A stretch of DNA of 64,000 bases from Pseudoalteromonas piscicida (lineage in GTDB: Bacteria > Pseudomonadota > Gammaproteobacteria > Enterobacterales > Alteromonadaceae). Where the stretch lies: contig NZ_CP021646.1 of assembly GCF_002208135.1 (NCBI RefSeq), positions 1,719,501 through 1,783,500 of the forward strand. Reading direction: 5' to 3'. Shown here piece after piece: positions 16,547 to 27,139 of the stretch (positions within the stretch are counted from its first letter, which is position 1; each line of letters begins with the position of its first letter). A program made the translations under genes and the position numbers. The notes beneath the pieces were generated by a model. That model was not told the DNA's origin and searched no databases. It saw only the letters and a program-made list of their open reading frames with translations.

Positions 16547-19500
16547 GTGCGGGTGATGTTAAGAGCCAGTGTAAATCACGCCATTTTAGTTGCTGTCACG
16601 GTATTGATCTGTTCGATATTGGGCATTGTTGCGGCGTTTAAAATTCCGGTGCAAATGATCCCAGATCTTGAAGTAAGAACCATCACTGTAGTGACCAATT
16701 GGCCCGGAGCAACGCCACAAGATGTTGAAAAAGAAATACTTATTGAGCAGGAAAGGTATCTTCGCTCACTTGCGAATCTAACTCGCATGTCCAGTTATGC
16801 CAATACTGGTGAGGCTGAGATAGAGCTTGAGTTTCCATTTGGTGTCGACGTCAACGAAGCGCTCATAAACGTGAGTAATGCGTTATCTCAAGTGCCAAAT
16901 TATCCTGAAAACGTCGACCAGCCGGTGTTATACAGCAGCGCGTTTTCGAGCAATGCCTTTATGTTTTTTAATCTAAAGCCGCAACCGGGAAATCCACTCA
17001 ATCTTGATATCGATATGCTTCGCGATTACGCCGAAGACTTTATCCGTCCAGAAATGGAAAGAGTCAGCGGAGTATCTCAGGTTGGTGTGCGCGGTGGTGC
17101 ACTCTATCAAGTACAAATTTTAGTAGATCAAGAACAATTGGCGAGCCGTGGAATTAGTTTAGTTGACGTTAGAAATGCAATACGCAGTCGTAACCAAGAT
17201 GCCTCTGCTGGCGATATAGACAGTGGTAAACGGCGTTATTTACTGCGTATGGTCGGCCGCTTTGAGTCAGCTAAAGCGCTAGAAGAGCTGGTAGTCAGTC
17301 ACCGTGCGGGCACCACAGTTAAGCTCAAAGACATCGCTCAGGTAAAGCTTGATCATTATGAAGTGCGCGATATTGCCTATAACAATGGTGAGCGAGCCTT
17401 AATGCTCTCGGTGAGACGAGAAAGCGGCTCTAATGTGATGGCCATTAAAGAAGAAATGATGGAGGTAGTGGCTCGCATCAACCGTGATATGCTCGCAAGC
17501 AATGGACTACAACTGACGCTATTGAGCGATGATGTTCGTTACGTTAAAGGATCTGTTGAAAATGTTTGGACTAATTTAGCGCTGGGTGCGGTGCTTGCGA
17601 CTCTGGTGATGTTTTGGTTTTTAAAAAGCCCACGCTCGACCTTTATTGGTGTGATGGGTGTTCCAATTTGTACCATCGCGGCATTTTTGGGTCTGTTGCT
17701 ATTTGACAGAACGATCAACGTGATTTCCCTCGCCGGCGTTGCTTTCGCCATTGGCATGACGGTTGATAACACCATTGTTGTACTTGAGAACATAGAGCAA
17801 GCCAGACGCCGGGGTCTCGACAAACTTCAAGCTGCCGTTACCGGAGTTCAAGAGGTATGGCCTGCGGTGCTCGCTTCAACCCTGACCACAGTGTTGGTAT
17901 TCGCACCTATTTTATTTATTCAGCAAGAAGCCGGACAGCTGTATTCCGATGTCGCAATTGCGATTTCTGCTGCAATTATTGCTTCTATGTTGGTGGCCTT
18001 GTTTGTGGTGCCTGCTGCTAATGCAAATTTTGCCTGTAAGGAAATCTCCAGTGGCATGTTGTCCACACCTAAACTGCCAACGTTTATTCCGGCGATGTTA
18101 TCAAGTACGCGTGCTCGCATAGTGTGTATTGTATTAGGTAGTGTGTTGTTAGTCGGTGGTGCGTGGTTATTTATGCCTAAAGCCGAATATTTGCCGGAGG
18201 GAGAGGAGCCAAAAGCGTTCTCTATGATGATAGCGCCTCCGGGCTATAACCTCAGCCATATGCAAAAGATTGGCGATGAACTACTTCCTTATTTAAATAA
18301 GCATTTGGAAAACGATGACAGCGATTTTGTATCAGGTAACACGTCGTTGCCACCTTTAAAGTATTATTCGATGTCTGTTGGTGTTGGTAGCATTTGGCTA
18401 TTGAGTGAACCATACAACCGTGAATACATCGATGAAATGATGGAGGCAATCACGACCAAGTTTAGAAGCTACCCAGGAATGCGCGCATTTTCTTCTAGAG
18501 GCTCGATTATCTCCAGTAATGATGGCGGTTCAAGAGCGGTGGCTCTGGATATTAGCGGTACAGATCAAACGGCGCTCTACCGGGCGGCAGATGCAGTGTA
18601 TCGGTTAGCGGGGGAGGTCTTTGATAATCCACAAGTGGATTCTGCGCCATCTTCTCTGACACTCGACCAACCGCTAATAGAAATTCAACCAAGGTGGCAA
18701 CGGTTGGCTGAAGTGGGCATGAGTGCTGACGAACTCGGCTATACGGTCGCAGCCCTGAGTGATGGCGCATATGTTGACGAGTTGATATTAGACGATGACA
18801 AAGTAGACGTCTTTTTATTTTCTGAGTCGGGTAATCAGCAAAGTCTTTCGCAGTTAGCGCAATCTCCGGTTGTGACCAAAGCTGGACTGATCCCGCTGAG
18901 CGCTTTGGCCGATCTACGAGAAAAAGCAGACAGTGATAGTTTGCGTCGAGTTGATGGACGTAGAACCGTGACTGTATATATTATTCCACCAAGAAATGTT
19001 GCGCTAGAGGAAGCACAGGAATTAGTAAGAGCTGAATTATTACCGCAGCTTCAGAGGCAGGGCGATCTGCTTCCTGGTGTCAATGTGAGTATCGGTGGTG
19101 CTGCCGATCAACTAGACAAAACCAAAGAAGCGCTGGGCAGTAATTTTGTCGTTGCATTAGCGCTGTGTTACTTATTACTTGTCGCAATCTTCAAGCATTG
19201 GGGCTATCCGCTATTCATTATGGCAACAGTGCCGCTTGGCATGGCAGGGGGTTACTTGGACTAATTGCTATTAATGGTATTGGTAGCATAACAGGCACTT
19301 TCCACCAGCCTTTTGACATGATCACTATGCTTGGCTTTCTAATCTTGTTAGGGACTGTGGTGAATAACCCTATTCTGATTGTGGATCAAAGCCGCAGAAA
19401 TCTTGAGAGTACCAGAATGAGTGTTTTTGAGGCGGTGATCTCAGCGCTACAAACGCGATTAAAACCGATTGTGATGTCAACGATGACAACCTTATGCGGT

Positions 19501-19671
19501 CTTGCGCCATTGGTGTTTATTCCAGGAGAAGGATCTGAACTTTATCGAGGCGTTGGCATGATAGTACTTTGTGGTATTGCTATGGCAACTATCGTCACAC
19601 TCACCATTTTACCCGCACTATTAGTCAGCTTTTTAAAACGGCCTGCAGAGAGTTCTGTAAGCAAACTCTAA
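16547..19671 (+). pseudogene. RND efflux permease disrupted by a -1 frameshift in a G tract
   Basis: The first frame (16547-19264, 905 residues) carries the N-terminal membrane helix, both porter regions and central helices (FAIGMTVDNTIVVLENIEQA), and stops at TAA 19262 just after PLGMAGG. The rest of the protein (GLIAINGI, GFLILLGTVVNNPILIVDQS, IVMSTMTTLCGLAPLV) is in another frame up to 19671. The frames join at a run of five G (19247-19251); six G would restore about 1041 codons, the usual RND length. It is therefore either a real inactivating or phase-variable indel or a homopolymer sequencing error. The GTG start directly abuts the adaptor stop. The substrate is unknown; the family exports drugs, lipophiles or bile-like compounds. 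Confidence 0.85.
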
Positions 19672-19701
19672 ACACATATTAATCACACAGTGGATGTTAT
19701 G

Positions 19702-19743
19702 AATGCCTTGCTTGAACATTTCTGTTCAGCAGGGCATTTTTTA
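19702..19743 (+). terminator. Terminator after the RND operon
   Basis: A stem beginning AATGCCTTGCT and closing AGCAGGGCATT with an inner GAACA/TGTTC pairing is followed by T-rich TTTTTTATT. It lies about 30 bases after the frameshifted pump. Confidence 0.8.
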
Positions 19744-19831
19744 TTGCTAAGTGGTATGGAAGCTTGAATTTCGAGGTTTTTGCCCACACTAAAATAGCAT
19801 GCGCATAGGCTTATACAAAAAAGAGCACAAC

Positions 19832-20713
19832 ATGACAGATAACATACGCTCTGCAATTATCGCCGAGGGCGGAGGCCAAAAAGGTATTTTTACAGCGGGC
19901 GTGCTGGATGCTTTTCTTGAGAAAAAGTTTACGCCTTTTGATTTAAAAGTGGGTGTCTCCGCGGGCGCACAAAACCTCGCGGCTTATTGTGCTCGCGCAA
20001 GTCAATATGCGCAAACCGCTATCGAATCTCTGACGACGGAGCAGCAGTTTTTCCGTCCCGCGCGATTTTTTACCGGTGGTAATGTCATTGACTTGGATTG
20101 GTATTTTCAACAAGTAGAGCACAGCGGCAAAGTACGGTTTCCAACTGAGCCTAATCACCTCACGCCGGAAAGTAACTTTTATGCGGTTGCAAGTCACTTA
20201 GACTCGCTTGAGCCACATTATTTGCATACCTGGCACGATAACATGTTTACCCATTTAAAGGCTTCTAGTGCAATCCCTTTTTTATATCGTCCAGGCGTTA
20301 AAGTTGCGGGTCACGGCATGATGGATGGTGGTGTAGCCGATCCTTTACCCGTACGCTGGGCACACAGTCAAGGGGCAAAGACTATTTGGGTGATCAGAAC
20401 CATTGAGGCACATGACGATGGCAAAATGCCTGTGCTTGAGCGCTTAAAGCCAATCATGCGACGCGTTAATCAATCTCCTCGAATGTTTGAAATGTATCAT
20501 CACTATCAAAGTCGCTATGCCGATGCGGTTAACTTTATGAATTCACCACCCGAAGATGTTAACGTCATTCAAATAGCGCCCAATAGACCACTGGAATCCA
20601 TGATTTTAGGCTCAAGCCCAGAGACCTTAAAGTCAGATTATAAATTGGGATTTGAACTTGGATTAAAAGCGGTAGATAAATGGCGAGATATGCTTGAAGT
20701 AAGTGTAATGTGA
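19832..20713 (+). CDS. Patatin-like phospholipase (YjjU-type)
   Basis: 293 residues from ATG 19832, preferred over ATG 19799 because AAGAG lies about 9 bases upstream and the domain starts at once. Patatin hallmarks: oxyanion-hole motif EGGGQKGIFTAGVLDAF, nucleophile elbow G-V-S-A-G (catalytic Ser), and the D-G-G motif in MMDGGVADPLPV (catalytic Asp). The overall pattern (GGGQKG rather than GGGxRG) fits the YjjU-like cytoplasmic patatin group. It is predicted to hydrolyse ester bonds of phospholipids or lysophospholipids. It is a single gene between terminators, convergent with the cvfB-like gene. Confidence 0.88.
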   Translation: MTDNIRSAIIAEGGGQKGIFTAGVLDAFLEKKFTPFDLKVGVSAGAQNLAAYCARASQYAQTAIESLTTEQQFFRPARFFTGGNVIDLDWYFQQVEHSGKVRFPTEPNHLTPESNFYAVASHLDSLEPHYLHTWHDNMFTHLKASSAIPFLYRPGVKVAGHGMMDGGVADPLPVRWAHSQGAKTIWVIRTIEAHDDGKMPVLERLKPIMRRVNQSPRMFEMYHHYQSRYADAVNFMNSPPEDVNVIQIAPNRPLESMILGSSPETLKSDYKLGFELGLKAVDKWRDMLEVSVM

Positions 20714-20715
20714 CA

Positions 20716-20740
20716 AGCAAGTCTCAGTTTGAGACTTGCT
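20716..20740. terminator. Symmetric hairpin between convergent genes
   Basis: AGCAAGTCTCA and TGAGACTTGCT form a perfect 11-bp stem with a 3-base loop. It sits between the stops of the convergent patatin and cvfB-like genes, so it probably ends transcription from both sides, though T tails are weak. Confidence 0.7.
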
Positions 20741-20755
20741 AAGTATTGTGTGCGT

Positions 20756-21586
20756 TTAAGACTTACGAATTGAAATAGAAGTCGCTTCAATATCAATTCG
20801 GCCGTCTTTAAACAAACCACCGATGGCTTTTTTAAAGTTAGCTTTAGAGGTAGAGAAAGTACGCTTGATTGCGTCAGGATCTGACTTATCGCCTAGCGGT
20901 AAATAGCCCCCACTTTCTTCGAGCTTGCTATAAATGATTTCCGCAAGGTCTTTAACCTTACCAATACCCGGCTTTTCTAACACGATATCAATCTTATCTT
21001 CGTCATGAACTGCTTTTACAAAGCCCTTCATGCGCTGACCAATATACATGCGCTTAAATACATCATTGAAAAAGACCAATCCAAAGTGTTTTTCATTGAC
21101 TATCACTTTATAGCCAAGATCGGTTTTTGCCGCGACGATTAGGTCTACTTCTTCGAATTTTTCGTACTCGGCTTTTGATTTACTTAAAAACTTACCCAAC
21201 GCACTAGACGCACAAATACGCTTACTGGCGTTGTCTAGGTAAAGCCTAACCAAATAGCTATAGCCGTCGCGCATTTTTGGTTTTTGTTCATTGAAAGGCG
21301 CTAACACGTCTTTTTCGATACCCAAATCCATAAAAGCACCAACTTTATTGATCTCTTTTACGCGAAGCAGGGCAAATTCACCGACTTGTGCAAGTGGCTT
21401 TTTGGTTGTTGCCGTTGCGTGTCCCAAGTTATCCAAATAGATAAACACTTCAACAGAGTCACCTTCTTCGGTGTGTTTTGGCACTTCTGCTCGAGGAAGA
21501 AACACATCACCAAGCTCACCACCGTTTAAATAAGCGCCTTCAGCGGTAAGCTCTTCAATGGTTAACATTTTGATTTGACCTAACAT
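20756..21586 (-). CDS. cvfB: CvfB-like S1 RNA-binding protein
   Basis: 276 residues, ATG at 21586 after AGGAATAATC. S1-like OB folds follow one another: residues about 5-65 (GGELGDVFLPRAEVP, VEVFIYLDN), about 66-135 (GEFALLRVKEINKVGAFMDL) and about 145-215 (GYKVIVNEKHFGLVFFNDVF). They end in a winged-helix-like domain (KANFKKAIGGLFKDGRIDIE). This is the CvfB/YitL arrangement, an RNA-binding regulator first described as a virulence factor in Staphylococcus. It is 2 bases downstream of the DEAD-box helicase stop, so the two are co-transcribed, consistent with a shared RNA-related role. Confidence 0.82.
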   Translation of the reverse strand: MLGQIKMLTIEELTAEGAYLNGGELGDVFLPRAEVPKHTEEGDSVEVFIYLDNLGHATATTKKPLAQVGEFALLRVKEINKVGAFMDLGIEKDVLAPFNEQKPKMRDGYSYLVRLYLDNASKRICASSALGKFLSKSKAEYEKFEEVDLIVAAKTDLGYKVIVNEKHFGLVFFNDVFKRMYIGQRMKGFVKAVHDEDKIDIVLEKPGIGKVKDLAEIIYSKLEESGGYLPLGDKSDPDAIKRTFSTSKANFKKAIGGLFKDGRIDIEATSISIRKS

Positions 21587-21588
21587 GA

Positions 21589-22920
21589 TTATTCCTCGTC
21601 AGTTTGTGGTTTTGGTTTACGACGCATCGGCATAGAGCCGTCAATATCAATCGGTGGCGGGACCACTTTTCTCGGTTGTGATTTCTTAACCGGCTTTTTC
21701 TTAGGTTTACTTGTTTGCTTCGGTGTAGACTCTGCAGGGCGATTTTTACTCTGCTGTGGTTTTTGCTTAAGTCCTTTGAATTTACCAACAAGACCTGGGA
21801 CTTCTTCAAAACGTAGTGGTTCATCAAGATAGTTTTTGATTGCCACATAGCTATCCCAATCTTTAGGACCAACAAATGAAATCGCAGTGCCTTTAAACCC
21901 AGCACGTCCTGTACGACCAATACGGTGGACATATTCTTCTGCCTGCTTAGGCAAGTCAAAATTCATAACATGAGTAACAGAGAGCAAATCGAGGCCGCGA
22001 GAGGCAACGTCTGTTGTCACGAGCACTTTATAGATACCACGGCTGAAGCTTTCCATGATGTCTAAGCGCTTACTTTGTGGCATATCGCCCGACAGCGATA
22101 CCGCTTTAATCGACATCTCATTTAGTAGTTTGCTTAATCGGTCTGTGTCGCCACGGGTTGCGGTAAAGATAATGCACTGGCCTACGTCATCTTGTGTGAT
22201 GAAATGTTTAAGCAACGCTTCTTTATGGTCTAAATGATCGGCAAAGTAGAGTGCTTGCTTAATGTCTTCATGCTGCTGGTGGGCATTGCTTAACATAATG
22301 CGCTTTGGCGATTTAAGTAATTGACGTGACGATGCTTCTACTTGAGTATGGTCTAGCGTGGCTGAAAATAGCAGCGTTTGTCTTTGGCGGTGATCCGCAG
22401 AGTCATTAATGACGTCTAACTGTTTTTCAAAGCCAAGGTCAAACATACGATCTGCTTCATCAAAAATAAGCAGTTCAAGACCGCCTAAAAATAATGAACG
22501 ATTTTCAACGTGATCGGCAATACGACCAGGAGTACCCACCACAAAATGCGGGTCGCGGCGTAACGCTTTTACCTGATCATTGTAGTTTTCACCACCCAAA
22601 ATCTTACAGACTTGAATATTAGTGCCAGCACACAATGCACGACACTCAGAGAACACTTGAGTCGCGAGTTCACGAGTTGGGGCAACGATAACCACGCGCG
22701 GATCGCGTTTGCTCAGCGCTTTTTGTTTCATTACACGCTGTACGGCAGGCAGCAAGAAGGCAAGGGTTTTGCCAGAGCCTGTTTTAGACTGCGCAAAAAC
22801 ATCGTGGCCAGCTAGAGCCGTTGGGATGGCATGCGCTTGGATCTCGGTAGGTTCCGTGATCCCTTGGTGAGCCAGTTGTTGTTCTAGGCGCGTATCTATC
22901 CCAAGTTCAGTGAATCTCAA
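21589..22920 (-). CDS. DEAD-box ATP-dependent RNA helicase
   Basis: 443 residues, TTG start at 22920 supported by GGAG 8 bases upstream and by the Q-motif position. Helicase motifs in order: Q motif (F-T-E-L-G then EPTEIQ), motif I AQSKTGSGKT, Ia APTRELATQ, Ib VGTPGRIADH, II FDEADRMFD (D-E-A-D), III LFSATL, IV CIIFTATR, V VTTDVASRGLD, VI HRIGRTGRAG. The C-terminal tail (about 375-443) is Lys/Pro/Arg-rich and disordered, typical of RhlE/SrmB-like helicases that assist ribosome assembly or RNA decay at low temperature. The subfamily is not resolved. It is co-transcribed with the cvfB-like gene. Confidence 0.92.
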   Translation of the reverse strand: MRFTELGIDTRLEQQLAHQGITEPTEIQAHAIPTALAGHDVFAQSKTGSGKTLAFLLPAVQRVMKQKALSKRDPRVVIVAPTRELATQVFSECRALCAGTNIQVCKILGGENYNDQVKALRRDPHFVVGTPGRIADHVENRSLFLGGLELLIFDEADRMFDLGFEKQLDVINDSADHRQRQTLLFSATLDHTQVEASSRQLLKSPKRIMLSNAHQQHEDIKQALYFADHLDHKEALLKHFITQDDVGQCIIFTATRGDTDRLSKLLNEMSIKAVSLSGDMPQSKRLDIMESFSRGIYKVLVTTDVASRGLDLLSVTHVMNFDLPKQAEEYVHRIGRTGRAGFKGTAISFVGPKDWDSYVAIKNYLDEPLRFEEVPGLVGKFKGLKQKPQQSKNRPAESTPKQTSKPKKKPVKKSQPRKVVPPPIDIDGSMPMRRKPKPQTDEE

Positions 22921-23128
22921 GTCAATTTCTCCAAGTCTTGAATTTTAAAAACACGAGATTATACCAAAGCATAGACGCTATCGGATATAGAATTTGTGTT
23001 TTTTGCATTTTAATCAAAAATCCGTAAAATACGCGCCTCAGCGCCGGGTTTGCGACTCGGTTTTCGTGCTTTACACATCGTCATGCTTAATGTGTAAGCT
23101 AATCAAAGCTTAAATCTAGGAAAATACA

Positions 23129-24112
23129 ATGTCAGAACAATACGTTGTTTGTGCTATGTACAAATTTGTCTCTTTACCTAACTATCAAGAGATCAGGCAG
23201 CCACTTCACGATGTGATGGAAGCGAATGAAGTTCGCGGCACGCTATTACTGGCCGAAGAGGGCATTAACGGTACGGTTGCTGGTAAGCGTGAAGGCATTG
23301 ATGCTTTGCTTGCTTGGTTAGACAAACAACCGGGCCTTGATAACATCGTTTTTAAAGAGTCGTTCGACGAAACTTGTCCTTTCTACCGCACTAAAGTAAA
23401 GCTAAAGAAAGAAATCGTGACCATGGGTGTACAAGGTATCGACCCTAAAGAAGTGGTTGGTACGTATGTAAAACCGCAAGATTGGAATGCATTGATTTCA
23501 GACCCTGATGTTGTGCTCGTTGATACTCGCAACGACTATGAAATTGAGATCGGTACGTTTAAAAATGCCATCGACCCTAAAACAAAGACTTTCCGTGAAT
23601 TTCCAGAATGGGCGCAAAATAACCTTAACCCAGAGCAGCACAAAAAAGTGGCTATGTTCTGTACGGGTGGGATCCGCTGTGAAAAATCAACCGCATACAT
23701 GAAAGAGCAAGGCTTCGAAGAGGTGTATCACCTAGAAGGCGGTATTCTAAAGTATTTAGAAGAAGTGCCAAAAGAAGAAACCATGTGGGAAGGCGAGTGC
23801 TTTGTCTTTGATAACCGTGTTGCAGTCGATCACGACTTAAATAAAGGGTCCTACGACCAATGTCATGCTTGTCGTATGCCTATCACGGAAGAAGAAAAAC
23901 AACTCGAAGAGTATATGGAAGGGGTGTCTTGTCACCATTGCCATAAAGACTTAACACCAGAGCAAGTGGCACGATTTGCTGAGCGTCAAAAGCAAATTGA
24001 GCTGGCAAAGCTTCGCGGCGAAGGTCATATCGGTCACGAAGCACAGGATGCTATTCGTAAGCGTAAAGAAGAAAAGTTAGCGCAAAAAGAAGCGCAACGT
24101 CAAAAGCGCTAA
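23129..24112 (+). CDS. trhO: tRNA uridine(34) hydroxylase TrhO (YceA rhodanese family)
   Basis: 327 residues, ATG after AGGAAA. The N-terminal acylphosphatase-like domain (about 5-95) contains [18 protein letters not shown] and [20 protein letters not shown]. The rhodanese domain (about 125-220) has the active-site loop [15 protein letters not shown], whose Cys is catalytic, and [16 protein letters not shown]-terminal zinc-ribbon-like segment (CHACRMPI, then CHHCHKDL) and a charged tail follow. TrhO performs O2-dependent hydroxylation of U34 in tRNA, the first step to 5-methoxyuridine/cmo5U. It is monocistronic, divergent from the helicase gene. Confidence 0.95.
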   Translation: MSEQYVVCAMYKFVSLPNYQEIRQPLHDVMEANEVRGTLLLAEEGINGTVAGKREGIDALLAWLDKQPGLDNIVFKESFDETCPFYRTKVKLKKEIVTMGVQGIDPKEVVGTYVKPQDWNALISDPDVVLVDTRNDYEIEIGTFKNAIDPKTKTFREFPEWAQNNLNPEQHKKVAMFCTGGIRCEKSTAYMKEQGFEEVYHLEGGILKYLEEVPKEETMWEGECFVFDNRVAVDHDLNKGSYDQCHACRMPITEEEKQLEEYMEGVSCHHCHKDLTPEQVARFAERQKQIELAKLRGEGHIGHEAQDAIRKRKEEKLAQKEAQRQKR

Positions 24113-24139
24113 AGACGTACTAAACTAAAAATACATGAC

Positions 24140-24163
24140 AAAGGGACCAGATGGTCCCTTTTT
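24140..24163 (+). terminator. Rho-independent terminator after trhO
   Basis: AAAGGGACC pairs with GGTCCCTTT around AGAT, then T-rich sequence. The remaining 250 bases to the next gene (24164-24416) are AT-rich and presumably hold its promoter; I see no clear sigma-70 boxes and no further gene. Confidence 0.85.
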
Positions 24164-24419
24164 GTTGCTAAACCTTTTACTAATAGATATTAATGCACGC
24201 GCGTCTTTCGCTTTGCAAACTTTTCATATTGGGTGTGTAGCCTTTTCTAATTCTCGTCTTCAAATGAGTTGTTCTTTAGTACGAAATTAAAATTAAATCA
24301 TATTAATCAATTAGATATGAAATGATTTCAGATTGGTGTCTTCCTTGCTTATTCAAAGGTTATCGCTGTAAATCTAAAAGTTTGATTTACGCCGTTAAAT
24401 TTCTTGAAGGAGCTTTATG

Positions 24420-25802
24420 ATGTCAAACACAGTAACTACAATTAATCCTGCGACAGAGCAACCCGTTAACGAATATACGTTAATGAGTTCGGATGAAGCG
24501 CAAAAGGCAGTGGACTTAGCCAATGACTGTTATTCATTTTGGAAGAAAACCACCTTCACACAAAGAGCGCAAAAGCTAAATAGGCTTGCTGACTTAATTG
24601 AACAAAATAAATCTAAGTTAGTCTCACTAATGACCGAGGAAATGGGCAAAGTGACGGAGCAAGGCGAGCAAGAAGTTTCTTTATGTGCTGAAATCTGCCG
24701 CTATACCGCTGAGCATGGTGAAAAAGAATTACAGGATGAGCATCGTGTATTTGAGCAGGGACATGCCATTATCACCTATCAACCAATAGGCGTGATCTTA
24801 GGAATACAGCCTTGGAACTTTCCGCTTTATCAGGTTATCAGATACAGTGTTTCGAACGTTATGGCGGGTAATACCACGGTAATGAAACATGCCTCAAATG
24901 TATTTGGAATGGCTAAATTAATTGAAGAATTGTACCTAGAGGCAGGTTTTCCAAAAGGTTGTTACCAGTCACTGTTAATAGACGGCGAAACGGCAAGCGA
25001 ATTGATAAAGAATCCACATATTCGCGGTGTGACATTTACCGGTAGTGACAAAATAGGCAAACAAGTTGCAAAACAAGCTGCTGAGCTTTCTAAGAAAACC
25101 GTCCTAGAGCTTGGTAGTAACGATGCCTTTGTGGTGCTGGCAGATGCAGATATTAATAAAGCGGTGTCGGCGTGTATCCAAGGTCGTATTGTCAATAACG
25201 GTGAAACCTGTGTTGCCGCGAAGCGCTTTATTATTGTTGAAGAAATCTATGAGCAATTTAGAGATGCTTTCGTGGCAGGATTTAAGCAGCTCAAGGTGGG
25301 AGACCCAACGGCAGCAGACACCGACTTAGGTCCAATGGCGCGTAAAGACTTACGCGACGAATTACACCAACAAGTTGAAGAATCGGTTAATGCGGGTGCA
25401 AACTGTACACTTGGTGGAGAAATTCCAAAGCAAAAAGGATTTTATTATCCTGTCACCATTTTGGAGGACGTTAAACCCGGCATGCCTGCGTATGATGATG
25501 AGTTATTTGGCCCTGTGGCGTCGCTTATTCGCGTGAATGATGAGGCCGAGGCAATGATGGTCGCAAATGATTCGCGCTACGGCTTAGGTGGCGGTATTTT
25601 TTCTGAAGACACGCAACGTGCGACGGAGCTTGCTATCAAGGATTTTGACACTGGCATGGTGAACATCAATGGCTATTCGCTGGCACAACCGAATTTACCA
25701 TTTGGTGGTGTGAAAGACAGTGGCTATGGCAGAGAGCATGGCGGCTTTGGGATCAAAGAGTTTGTTAACGTGAAGACTGTGATGGTCGCAAGCGCTGAAT
25801 AA
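24420..25802 (+). CDS. sad: NAD(P)-dependent succinate-semialdehyde dehydrogenase (Sad/YneI-like)
   Basis: 460 residues from the second of two adjacent ATGs (24417, 24420); AAGGAG at 24407-24412 fits 24420 better. Aldehyde dehydrogenase hallmarks: ILGIQPWNFPLYQ, TFTGSDKIGK (cofactor-binding G-S), VLELGSNDAFVVL with the catalytic Glu, NNGETCVAAKRF with the catalytic Cys, and PFGGVKDSGYGREHGGFG near the C-terminus. Length (about 460) and the short N-terminus fit the Sad/YneI subgroup, which oxidises succinate semialdehyde to succinate in the 4-aminobutyrate pathway. No GABA transaminase lies next to it, so substrate assignment is from family likeness. Confidence 0.85.
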   Translation: MSNTVTTINPATEQPVNEYTLMSSDEAQKAVDLANDCYSFWKKTTFTQRAQKLNRLADLIEQNKSKLVSLMTEEMGKVTEQGEQEVSLCAEICRYTAEHGEKELQDEHRVFEQGHAIITYQPIGVILGIQPWNFPLYQVIRYSVSNVMAGNTTVMKHASNVFGMAKLIEELYLEAGFPKGCYQSLLIDGETASELIKNPHIRGVTFTGSDKIGKQVAKQAAELSKKTVLELGSNDAFVVLADADINKAVSACIQGRIVNNGETCVAAKRFIIVEEIYEQFRDAFVAGFKQLKVGDPTAADTDLGPMARKDLRDELHQQVEESVNAGANCTLGGEIPKQKGFYYPVTILEDVKPGMPAYDDELFGPVASLIRVNDEAEAMMVANDSRYGLGGGIFSEDTQRATELAIKDFDTGMVNINGYSLAQPNLPFGGVKDSGYGREHGGFGIKEFVNVKTVMVASAE

Positions 25803-25909
25803 CGCAAACTGATTTTTGACGTTAGCTTTTACGCATGAGCCAGTAGTACTGGCTCTTTGCATTTTAAATTGGTTATAATTCGCGTCCATTTTTTACAGTG
25901 AGAAGACTC

Positions 25910-26920
25910 GTGGGCGAAGCAAGCTTAAATACCTTACATTTAATGGCAACTGATCCAAGCGCAGTGGCGCAAGCGGCTGAGCTTACATGTGATGGTCAAC
26001 TTGTTGCTGTTCCAACTGAAACCGTTTACGGCTTAGCGGCAGATGCGAGGCAACCTGATGCGGTAAAGAAAATCTTTGCAGCGAAAGGGCGTCCAGCAGA
26101 TCATCCCTTAATCGTACACCTCGCCGATAAGTCATTGGTCACTGAATGGGTGGAAACATTACCAGACTACTTTGATGCGCTAGCAGATGCGTTTTGGCCG
26201 GGGCCACTGACGATCGTTGCCAAAAAGCAAGCTCATGTGAGCGATATCGTGACTGGCGGGCACCCAACGGTGGGTTTACGTGTGCCAAATCATCCCGCGA
26301 TGCTGGCATTATTGCAGCGCATTAACTCGGGACTTGCCGCACCTTCTGCTAATCCTTACAAAAAAATCAGCCCAACCACCGCCGAGCAAGTTTTGTTTGG
26401 ATTGTCGGGCAAGATAGCTGCAGTGTTAGACGGCGGCCCATGTGAAGTGGGACTTGAGTCTACGATTGTAGATATATCTTCTGCTACACCGAGGATTTTA
26501 CGAGCAGGACCAATTACCAAAGCTGAACTCGAAGCGGTGCTAAATATTAAAGTGGATGAGCCTGATGTGCACACCGTAGCCGTTCCCGGTAACGTAAAAG
26601 CCCATTACCAACCAAGCAAGCCACTTACCCTGTTGTCAACGGAAGAGTTAGTTACTCGCCTAAGCGGCCAGTGCGAAGCTAACACGGGTGTGATGTATTA
26701 TTCATTGCAAATTGAGCGAATGATCTCTGAGAATTCAGAAAACAACGAGCTGGTGGATCTCAAACTTGGTGCTGACAAAGCCAAGTATGCGCAGGGACTT
26801 TATCACGGTTTACATCAGTTGGATCAATCAAGTGCAACCGAGATTTTGTTGGAAGCACCACCAACAACGCCTGAGTGGCGCGATGTTAACGACAGACTAA
26901 TGCGCGCGGCCGCACAATAG
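25910..26920 (+). CDS. L-threonylcarbamoyladenylate synthase (Sua5/TsaC family, long form)
   Basis: 336 residues if started at GTG 25910 (AGAAGA 4-9 bases before); GTG 25898 or ATG 25943 are alternatives. The YrdC-like domain (about 20-200) shows PTETVYGLAADA, the substrate-binding IFAAKGRPADHPLIVH (K-x-R-P), FWPGPLTIV, TVGLRVPNHP and GLAAPSANPYKKISPT, followed by the ESTIVD strand. A C-terminal Sua5 domain (about 235-336) is present, so this is Sua5-type rather than the short TsaC. It makes threonylcarbamoyl-AMP for t6A37 modification of ANN-decoding tRNAs. It is monocistronic. Confidence 0.9.
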   Translation: MGEASLNTLHLMATDPSAVAQAAELTCDGQLVAVPTETVYGLAADARQPDAVKKIFAAKGRPADHPLIVHLADKSLVTEWVETLPDYFDALADAFWPGPLTIVAKKQAHVSDIVTGGHPTVGLRVPNHPAMLALLQRINSGLAAPSANPYKKISPTTAEQVLFGLSGKIAAVLDGGPCEVGLESTIVDISSATPRILRAGPITKAELEAVLNIKVDEPDVHTVAVPGNVKAHYQPSKPLTLLSTEELVTRLSGQCEANTGVMYYSLQIERMISENSENNELVDLKLGADKAKYAQGLYHGLHQLDQSSATEILLEAPPTTPEWRDVNDRLMRAAAQ

Positions 26921-26929
26921 ACATAATTT

Positions 26930-26950
26930 GGCGCGGTAGCCTATCGCGCC
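26930..26950 (+). terminator. GC-rich inverted repeat after the Sua5-type gene
   Basis: GGCGCGGTAG and CTATCGCGCC face each other with almost no loop, 9 bases after the stop. No T run follows, so it may be a Rho-dependent pause or mRNA-stabilising hairpin rather than a classic terminator. Confidence 0.4.
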
Positions 26951-27139
26951 TTACTCTGCCTCAATCTTTACATAACTTTACCTTACTTTACATGGGCTTA
27001 TCTTGCCTTTGAAACGCTGCAAGGCATACTGCATCTTATCGCACTTATACTGTGTGTTATCGAATAGTTCATCTTGATATGAGTGATTAACTGTTACACT
27101 CAAATATAGCTAAGAACAATGGAAATTATTAAGGTTAAT

